A DNA stretch of 6,477 nucleotides from Desulfobulbus_C sp964551175 (lineage in GTDB: Bacteria; Desulfobacterota; Desulfobulbia; Desulfobulbales; Desulfobulbaceae), in contig CAZKBZ010000131.1 of the NCBI GenBank assembly GCA_964551175.1, positions 1-6,477 on the forward strand, written 5' to 3'. Positions within the stretch are counted from its first letter, which is position 1. Every line of letters starts with the position of its first letter. The translations under genes and the position numbers were made by a program. The notes beneath the pieces are model-generated. The model was not told where the DNA came from. It saw nothing but the letters and a program-made list of their open reading frames with translations, and searched no databases. Shown one piece after another: positions 1 through 4,056 of the stretch.

Positions 1-68
1 AGGCAAATGAACTAAGCTATGTGAAAACTTGCAAGCAAATGTTGTGAGCGTCCATTCAATATTTCTAC

Positions 69-96
69 TTGACAAATAACATCCGGGTTTTAGTAT
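69..96 (+). promoter_or_regulatory. Probable sigma70-type promoter of the leu leader/leuA transcript
   Basis: A perfect -35 box TTGACA (69-74) is followed after 16 bp by TAGTAT (91-96), which matches 4 of 6 positions of the -10 consensus TATAAT. Transcription would start near 102-104, about 20-27 nt before the leader peptide start codon and 130 nt before the attenuator terminator, which is the usual geometry for an attenuated biosynthetic operon. The match is by eye; a start site was not measured. Confidence 0.6.
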
Positions 97-129
97 GGAG
101 TTAACCTCCTTCGTAACAATATAATGCAG

Positions 130-207
130 ATGACAAAAAATCTCCTTAACCTGGCTCTACTGGGACTGCACAGTGCAACTGTGGCAGAAGGGGGACAATT
201 GTTCTGA
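130..207 (+). CDS. Leucine-rich leader peptide of the leuA attenuator (leuL-like)
   Basis: A 25-codon ORF starting MTKNLLNLALLGLHSA and ending in TGA at 205-207. Seven of its codons are leucine, six of them clustered between 142 and 168 (CTC, CTT, CTG, CTA, CTG, CTG), including the rare CTA codon that is also used in enterobacterial leuL. The peptide itself is expected to have no function; its translation rate would report charged tRNA-Leu. An in-frame ATG two codons upstream (124-126) would give 27 residues. No good Shine-Dalgarno sequence precedes either ATG, so the exact start is uncertain. The run of Leu codons ends just before the first strand of the 1:2 hairpin (169-174), so a ribosome stalled on them would cover that strand. 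Seen: the ORF and its codons. Known: leader-peptide control of leu operons. Inferred: that it operates here. Confidence 0.75.
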   Translation: MTKNLLNLALLGLHSATVAEGGQLF

Positions 208-270
208 AAACAGGGGAACAAGAGTAATCCGGCAGCCACGGTTCACAATGTGAATCGTGGCTTTTTTTTT
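169..270 (+). promoter_or_regulatory. Transcription attenuator of leuA (1:2 hairpin, antiterminator, terminator)
   Basis: Three overlapping pairings can be drawn. Strand 1 (CACAGT, 169-174) pairs perfectly with strand 2 (ACTGTG, 178-183) over a 3-nt loop. Strand 2, extended to 177-185, can instead pair with strand 3 (235-243) in 9 bp containing one G-U, forming an antiterminator. Strand 3 is also the 5' arm of the terminator at 235-261. A ribosome stalled at the Leu codons before 169 would mask strand 1, free strand 2 and so prevent the terminator; with leucine plentiful, the 1:2 and terminator hairpins would form and transcription would stop before leuA. The arrangement matches peptide-mediated attenuation of branched-chain amino acid operons. 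There is no T-box-like sequence in the leader. Confidence 0.72.
235..270 (+). terminator. Intrinsic terminator in the leuA leader
   Basis: A 12-bp stem (235-246 with 250-261, one G-U pair, 3-nt AAT loop) is followed immediately by nine T residues (262-270). It lies between the leader peptide stop codon and the leuA ribosome binding site, so it acts before leuA and not as the end of an upstream gene. The first nine bases of its 5' arm can pair alternatively with 177-185. Confidence 0.9.
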
Positions 271-287
271 GTAATTCATGTCTACAT

Positions 288-292
288 GAGGG
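288..292 (+). promoter_or_regulatory. Ribosome binding site of leuA
   Basis: GAGGG lies 7 nt before the ATG at 300 and fixes the leuA start. It is downstream of the terminator T-run, so it is not part of the attenuator structures. Confidence 0.7.
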
Positions 293-299
293 TACTGCA

Positions 300-1985
300 A
301 TGCAGGCTGACAAGTTAAAGAAATATCGTCCCTATCCCCCGGTGCATCTGCCCGATCGCACCTGGCCTGACAAAACTATCAATACTGCACCCAGCTGGTG
401 TTCTGTTGATCTGCGTGACGGCAACCAGGCCCTTATCCAGCCCATGAACCTGGAAAAGAAGATGGAGATGTTCGGGATGTTGGCCGGTATCGGTTTCAAG
501 GAGATCGAGGTTGGTTTTCCATCGGCTTCTAAGGTTGAATACGATTTTACGCGTGTTCTCATTGAACGTGCTCTGATTCCCGAAGATGTTACTATTCAGG
601 CACTGACCCAGGCACGTGAATCTCTGATCCGCAAGACCTTTGAGGCATTAAACGGGGCCAAAAGGGGAATCGTACATCTCTACAACTCCACCTCAACCCT
701 GCAGCGGAACGTGGTCTTCAAGATGAGCAGGCAGGAAATCATTGCACTTGGTGTCCAGGGGGCGGAAATTATCCGTCAGGAGGCGGAGAAGTTTGAAGGT
801 GATATCCGTTACGAGTATTCACCGGAAAGCTTCACAGGAACGGAACTTGATTTTGCCCTGGAAATCTGTGAGGCGGTCATGGATGTGTGGGAGCCGACAC
901 CTGAGCGTCCGGTTATTATCAATCTGCCCGGCACGGTGGAGATGGCCACTCCCAATGTGTATGCCGATCAGATTGAGTGGTTTATCCGTAACATGAAAAA
1001 CCGCGACAGCGCACTGATCAGTCTGCATGCCCATAACGACCGTGGTACGGCGGTTGCAGCCACGGAACTGGCCCTCATGGCCGGAGCAGACCGTGTCGAG
1101 GGGACACTGTTCGGCAACGGTGAACGTACAGGTAATGTGGATATTTTGACCCTTGCCCTGAACATGTTCACCCAGGGAGTTGATCCTGAACTTGATTTCT
1201 CAAATATCAATCAGGTTGTTGATGTATATGAGCGCTGCACCAAACTCTCTGTTCATCCCCGGCATCCTTATGCTGGTGAACTGGTCTATACCGCCTTTTC
1301 CGGTTCGCACCAGGATGCCATCAGCAAAGGTATGGACACTGTGAAACAGCACGCCACCGGCCAATGGACTGTCCCTTACCTGCCGATAGACCCGGAAGAT
1401 GTTGGTCGGACCTATGAATCCATCATCCGTATCAACAGCCAGTCAGGCAAGGGTGGAGCGGCCTACATCATGGACCAGGAGTTTGGTTTCAAGCTGCCGA
1501 GGGATATGCAGGCCGGCTTTGGCCGTGTTATTCAGCAGGAGACCGACAGAACAGGGGATGAGTTGTCGGCTGACGAGGTGTACAGTGCTTTTGAGCGTGA
1601 ATACCTGTTGGCTGAAGGGTGTTATCAACTGAAAAGCTTTAATGTGCTCAAGCGTCATATTGACCGGAAAGAAAATCTGTCCATTGCCGATGTTGAGGCT
1701 GTTGTCTATGTTGACGGCAGGGAACAACTTCTGAGAGCATCGGGTAACGGTCCCCTGGATGCTTTCTGCACTGCGTTGAAAGAAGAGGCGGGTCTGGTTT
1801 TTACCCTCCATGGATACCACGAACATGCCTTGACCAAGGGATCCTCGTCCAGGGCGGTCAGTTATATTGAGGTGCTGGACAGTGATGGAGAAGGCTGGTG
1901 GGGAGCCGGTGTGGATACGGATATTATCATCGCCTCCATCAAGGCGCTGCTCAGTGCCTTGAATCGCCTGTGCATGGGGAGGTAA
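300..1985 (+). CDS. leuA: 2-isopropylmalate synthase (LeuA)
   Basis: Catalyses condensation of acetyl-CoA with 2-oxoisovalerate to 2-isopropylmalate, the first committed step of leucine synthesis, in the cytoplasm. The 561 residues match the class whose N-terminus reads KYRPYPPVHLPDRTWP (residues 8-23; the actinobacterial-type LeuA also found in many other bacteria). The HMGL-like TIM barrel shows the catalytic Arg-Asp in DLRDGNQ (37-43), the metal-binding HAHND (243-247) and GNGERTGN (272-279). The C-terminal part (from about residue 460) is the LeuA allosteric dimerisation domain, with GNGPLDAF, which in this family binds leucine for feedback inhibition. The start is set by GAGGG 7 nt upstream. 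Control is probably double: attenuation by the leader at 124-270 and feedback inhibition. No other leu or ilv gene follows; a degenerate creA-like gene does. The gene looks intact. Confidence 0.97.
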   Translation: MQADKLKKYRPYPPVHLPDRTWPDKTINTAPSWCSVDLRDGNQALIQPMNLEKKMEMFGMLAGIGFKEIEVGFPSASKVEYDFTRVLIERALIPEDVTIQALTQARESLIRKTFEALNGAKRGIVHLYNSTSTLQRNVVFKMSRQEIIALGVQGAEIIRQEAEKFEGDIRYEYSPESFTGTELDFALEICEAVMDVWEPTPERPVIINLPGTVEMATPNVYADQIEWFIRNMKNRDSALISLHAHNDRGTAVAATELALMAGADRVEGTLFGNGERTGNVDILTLALNMFTQGVDPELDFSNINQVVDVYERCTKLSVHPRHPYAGELVYTAFSGSHQDAISKGMDTVKQHATGQWTVPYLPIDPEDVGRTYESIIRINSQSGKGGAAYIMDQEFGFKLPRDMQAGFGRVIQQETDRTGDELSADEVYSAFEREYLLAEGCYQLKSFNVLKRHIDRKENLSIADVEAVVYVDGREQLLRASGNGPLDAFCTALKEEAGLVFTLHGYHEHALTKGSSSRAVSYIEVLDSDGEGWWGAGVDTDIIIASIKALLSALNRLCMGR

Positions 1986-1994
1986 GGATCTGTT

Positions 1995-2249
1995 ATGAGA
2001 CAATTATAAAGGGTATTCTTTTTGGACGTCTACCAGGTGGCAGTAGCTTCTGTATAGGCCGATCAGATCGGCGAAGTGAGTACCACCTCCAAAATCCTGG
2101 GGGCCAACGATACAGTAGTGATCAAGCCCTTTAATGACCCCGATATTTCAGGAGTGACCTGCTATGTGAGCAGGGCTGGAACAGGGAGGATTACCCCGGA
2201 ATCCCACTTTCACAACAGTGGTCGCCCCCTGGTAGGAATAATGGTGTGA
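1995..2249 (+). pseudogene. creA: Degenerate creA-like gene (CreA family periplasmic protein remnant)
   Basis: Read in one frame from ATG 1995, this stretch gives a signal-peptide-like start (MRQL, stop TAA 2007-2009, RVFF..VAVASV, stop TAG 2055-2057, A) and then a clear CreA-family core from 2061: QIGEVST, ILGANDTVVI, FNDPDISGVTCYVSRAGTG. CreA proteins from E. coli carry the same order (IGSV, IVVEAFDDP, VTCYVSRAKTGGI). After GTGRI (about 2204) the similarity stops; 18 unrelated residues lead to TGA at 2247, so the C-terminal half of the roughly 155-residue family is missing. A Shine-Dalgarno sequence (AAGGA 1984-1988, beside the leuA stop) remains in place. The TAG sits where a C-to-T change in CAG (Gln) would give it, at the expected signal-peptide cleavage region. 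Two stops plus the truncation make decay more likely than recoding. The function of CreA is poorly known. Confidence 0.72.
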
Positions 2250-2313
2250 AACATACCCTGCAGTGAAAGCACAGCCCTTGTACTCATCATGCGGTATTCA
2301 GCTCATGGGCTGG

Positions 2314-2481
2314 TTATTTCTTTGAGACAATACCCTCCATGGCAACGCAGTCTTTACAGAAGTGCTGGCTGGTTGACTTGCTCTGGCATTTTGTACAGTA
2401 CTTGCGACCGCAGCTTTTGCATGTTGTAAGAGAAGAGGCGGACTTGCCGCAGATTTCGCAGGTTTCTTTTTTTTGAGTCAT
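2314..2481 (-). CDS. Small zinc-finger-like protein with four CxxC pairs
   Basis: A 55-residue protein of unrecognised family. It has eight cysteines in four CxxC pairs: C8/C11, C21/C24, C29/C32 and C42/C45, with H40 close to the last pair. The spacing CxxC-x9-CxxC-x4-CxxC-x9-CxxC fits two zinc ions bound in a cross-braced fold, and the middle CKSCGRKYCTKC resembles the pattern of FYVE- and HIT-type fingers. This is inferred from spacing only. The start at 2481 is chosen because AGGAGG (2489-2494 on the plus strand as CCTCCT) lies 7 nt upstream; a longer reading to 2544 has no such site and adds a non-conserved-looking stretch. There is no signal peptide or membrane segment. It is transcribed divergently from the TusA-like gene at 2565. 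Regulator, chaperone or adaptor roles are all possible. Confidence 0.75.
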   Translation of the reverse strand: MTQKKETCEICGKSASSLTTCKSCGRKYCTKCQSKSTSQHFCKDCVAMEGIVSKK

Positions 2482-2488
2482 GATATAT

Positions 2489-2494
2489 CCTCCT
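2489..2494 (-). promoter_or_regulatory. Strong ribosome binding site of the zinc-finger-like gene
   Basis: AGGAGG on the minus strand, 7 nt before ATG 2481. It decides between this start and an in-frame ATG at 2544 that lacks a comparable site. Confidence 0.75.
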
Positions 2495-2513
2495 GGAATT
2501 GAGTTGCTGTATA

Positions 2514-2533
2514 TTACCACATGGAAATGGTAA
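2514..2533. repeat. Inverted repeat in the divergent intergenic region (possible operator)
   Basis: TTACCA (2514-2519) and TGGTAA (2528-2533) are perfect inverted copies separated by 8 nt. The repeat lies between the divergent starts at 2481 and 2565, where promoters for both genes must be, and is a candidate binding site for a dimeric regulator. A 6-bp repeat can arise by chance in AT-rich DNA, so support is weak. No convincing -35/-10 pair could be assigned on either strand here. Confidence 0.25.
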
Positions 2534-2564
2534 AAATCTAACAAAATTATGGAGAACGTCTGTT

Positions 2565-2789
2565 ATGACAGTGGAAATGAAGGTAGTTGATTATCGTGGT
2601 GACTGTTGAAAAGGATACAAGGACGTAAGGTTACGTTTGAAACAGATGAAAAAAGGAAAGGGATATAGCTTTATCATCTCCAGGGACATTGCCGACCGGA
2701 TGGATCGGGTGGTATTGATCAATGACGGCCGTATTGTAGATAAACAGCCCAGTGGCGGGGATGTGATTTATACTGTGGAGCGGACCTGA
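2565..2789 (+). CDS. TusA/SirA-like sulfurtransferase, candidate selenoprotein (in-frame TGA = Sec15)
   Basis: Starting at ATG 2565 (GGAG 2551-2554, 10 nt upstream), the frame is open to TGA 2787-2789 except for one TGA at 2607-2609. Decoding that codon as selenocysteine gives 74 residues: MTVEMKVVDYRGDC, Sec15, KGYKDVRLRLKQMKKGKGYSF and a beta-rich tail ending YTVERT. TusA-family proteins are about 75-80 residues with DxxGxxC near the N-terminus, where the Cys carries the persulfide; here D9-Y-R-G12-D-C14-U15 places the TGA exactly at that Cys. The following helix and the K-G...FII strand also fit the family, but the usual CPxP prolines are absent (UKGY). A hairpin suited to a SECIS element follows the TGA. 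The stop overlaps the start of the next gene (TGATG), which implies that full-length translation matters. Alternatives are a recent nonsense mutation, or TGA read as another amino acid. TusA-like proteins move sulfur, and some are linked to selenium handling; the partner here is unknown. Confidence 0.72.
2603..2645 (+). promoter_or_regulatory. Candidate bacterial SECIS element
   Basis: Downstream of TGA 2607-2609, the RNA can form a 7-bp hairpin: 2621-2627 with 2632-2638, five Watson-Crick pairs (ACGTA/TACGT) plus two basal G-U pairs. The AGGU tetraloop (2628-2631) has G at position 2. SelB-binding hairpins carry a conserved G, usually with U, in the apical loop, and the E. coli fdhF element has a similar AGGUCU loop about 11 nt after UGA; here 11 nt separate the UGA from the first pair. 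A second helix, CTGTT (2603-2607) with AACAG (2641-2645), would bring the UGA to the base, as in fdhF. The pairing was worked out by eye, without folding energies. Confidence 0.6.
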
Positions 2790-3013
2790 TGGGTTTTTAT
2801 CAGGAAATATGGCGGAAAATATGTAACGGTCTGGCCATTGCAACCGACTGGCTGCTGATTGTGATGGGTTTTCTGCTGGTCCTGATCGCCCTGAAGAGTA
2901 TTGATGTGATGGTGGCCAGATACGTTATTATCTGCGGCGGAGTTTTATTGACCGGCATCGGTTTCTGGTACCGTTACCGTCGGTTGCAAAGGAGAAAACG
3001 AATCGGCCGCTGA
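2789..3013 (+). CDS. Small two-helix membrane protein coupled to the TusA-like gene
   Basis: An unrecognised 74-residue protein. Two hydrophobic segments are clear: about residues 13-36 (GLAIATDWLLIVMGFLLVLI) and 43-60 (ARYVIICGGVLLTGIGFW). The very basic tail, YRYRRLQRRKRIGR, predicts a cytoplasmic C-terminus, so both ends are probably inside with a short outside turn. C12 and C49 are the only cysteines. The start ATG 2789 overlaps the TGA of the preceding gene (TGATG) and has GGAG at 2777-2780, 8 nt upstream, pointing to translational coupling. A membrane docking or transport-accessory partner of the TusA-like protein is a reasonable inference, but it does not resemble the large YeeE/YedE transporters often found beside TusA. 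Confidence 0.8.
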   Translation: MGFYQEIWRKICNGLAIATDWLLIVMGFLLVLIALKSIDVMVARYVIICGGVLLTGIGFWYRYRRLQRRKRIGR

Positions 3014-3034
3014 TTTTGCAACACTTCTTTTTTA

Positions 3035-3047
3035 CCTGATCATCAGG
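3035..3047. repeat. 13-nt perfect palindrome before the ferredoxin-like gene
   Basis: CCTGAT-C-ATCAGG (3035-3047) is a perfect inverted repeat with a single central base, 5 nt before the ATG at 3053. It contains the only Shine-Dalgarno-like bases (AGGA, 3045-3048). It could be an operator half-site pair; as RNA the loop is too tight unless the inner pairs open. It is not a terminator, since no T-run follows. Confidence 0.3.
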
Positions 3048-3052
3048 ATGCA

Positions 3053-3991
3053 ATGAAAAGAAAATTCCTGTTCTTTCTTCCTTCCACCTGGGCCTGCATC
3101 AAAGAGGGCTACCGCATAAAAGGGATTTCCTGGAAGAACATGGTGCATGGCTACATTTACAGTCGCTGGATCTATCTCTACATCGGTATCGCCAGTGGAG
3201 AGCATTTTTTAGCCCGTGCGTTCAAGTCTGGTCCTTCGTTCCTGTACCGACTTTTTCAGTCATCAAAACAAAACACCTCCAATGGGCAATGCATCACTTT
3301 TGCCGATACCTATCACGGCAAAGTGCTCACCTTGACTGGTGCCAAGCAACTGGTCACTCTGAACAGGAAAATAGAAATTAACGATTTAGAGAAGGTCATC
3401 CCCTATAAACTCGCCAGATCGATCATTTTAAAAAACCCCGATCATATTGTCCTTATGGACTGCCCCTGCAGAGCAGCCCGGCCAAAACCCTGTAAACCCA
3501 TTGATGTCTGCCTGATTGTTGGAGAGCTTTTCAGCCGTTTTGTGCTGGAGCATCACCCCGGCCGCTGCCGGAAGATATCTCAGCAGGATGCTGTTGCTGT
3601 GCTGGAATCTGAACACAGGCAGGGCCACGTACATCATGCTTTTTTCAAGTCTGATCTGGGTGGCCGTTTTTATGCCATCTGTAATTGCTGCAGTTGCTGT
3701 TGCGCCGCCATACAGGCCTGGCAGAACGGTACGCCCATGCTGGCATCATCAGGTTATGTCAGTCGGGTCGACCCGGATAAATGCGTGTCCTGCGGTATCT
3801 GTGCAGTCTTTTGTCAATTTGGAGCGCTGAAAAAGCAGGGACAGGAGATCATTATTGATGAATCACGCTGTCTCGGCTGTGGAGTCTGCGTGACCAAATG
3901 CAGGCAAGAGGCACGCTGGCTGGAACGCGATCCTGCCCGTGGAGAACCACTTGAGATCAACAGGCTGGTTTTAGAGCATGAAAGGTCGTAA
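3053..3991 (+). CDS. Cysteine-rich protein with two C-terminal [4Fe-4S] ferredoxin motifs
   Basis: A 312-residue protein, probably an electron carrier or electron-transfer subunit in the cytoplasm or peripheral to the membrane. The C-terminus is a bacterial-type double ferredoxin domain: CVSCGICAVFC (C244, C247, C250, C254) and CLGCGVCVTKC (C273, C276, C279, C283). The second motif ends without the usual CP, having CR instead. Before it are two further Cys groups: MDCPCR with C147 and C153 (residues 136-153) and CNCCSCCC (210-217), which could hold another Fe-S cluster or metal. The first 80 residues are aromatic and basic, without a clear signal peptide or full membrane helix. The best start is ATG 3053, with a short-spaced AGGA at 3045-3048; M30 is a weaker alternative. 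The gene lies 39 bp after the small membrane protein gene on the same strand, so it may share its transcript. The exact family and partner are not recognised. Confidence 0.85.
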   Translation: MKRKFLFFLPSTWACIKEGYRIKGISWKNMVHGYIYSRWIYLYIGIASGEHFLARAFKSGPSFLYRLFQSSKQNTSNGQCITFADTYHGKVLTLTGAKQLVTLNRKIEINDLEKVIPYKLARSIILKNPDHIVLMDCPCRAARPKPCKPIDVCLIVGELFSRFVLEHHPGRCRKISQQDAVAVLESEHRQGHVHHAFFKSDLGGRFYAICNCCSCCCAAIQAWQNGTPMLASSGYVSRVDPDKCVSCGICAVFCQFGALKKQGQEIIIDESRCLGCGVCVTKCRQEARWLERDPARGEPLEINRLVLEHERS

Positions 3992-4056
3992 GATAGCCTG
4001 TTATTGCATTTGCATCCTGCGGTTATCGGACCTGAAAAGCAGTTGCTCTTCTTATG

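Noticed and set aside
1..47. Possible C-terminal tail of an upstream plus-strand gene ending at TGA 45-47
   Set aside because: Fourteen open codons are expected by chance and nothing in them is recognisable.
103..299. T-box riboswitch controlling leuA
   Set aside because: No T-box consensus or specifier stem was seen, and the leader is fully explained by a Leu-rich peptide and alternative hairpins.
1443..2003. Long minus-strand open frame of 186 codons antisense to leuA
   Set aside because: It lies entirely over a well-supported leuA coding region, has no recognisable domain and no neighbouring context; it is a codon-usage shadow.
1995..2249. Recoding of TAG (pyrrolysine) or TAA to keep the creA-like gene functional
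   Set aside because: Two different stop codons occur in the signal-peptide region, and the C-terminal half is missing in any case, so decay is simpler.
2272..2312. CAGCCC/GGGCTG inverted repeat as a terminator of the zinc-finger-like gene
   Set aside because: The 6-bp stem has a 29-nt loop and is not followed by a T-run on the minus strand.
2482..2564. Sigma70 promoters for the divergent genes (for example TTGCTG 2504-2509 on the plus strand)
   Set aside because: No -10 box of acceptable quality lies at 15-19 bp from any -35-like hexamer on either strand.
2565..2609. A stand-alone 14-residue ORF ending at TGA 2607
   Set aside because: The frame continues with TusA-like sequence for 59 codons and overlaps the next gene, so a short peptide ending there explains less than recoding or a nonsense mutation.
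3992..4056. Bidirectional terminator between the convergent ferredoxin-like and sensor genes
   Set aside because: No stem longer than 4 bp with a reasonable loop or a T-run was found on either strand.
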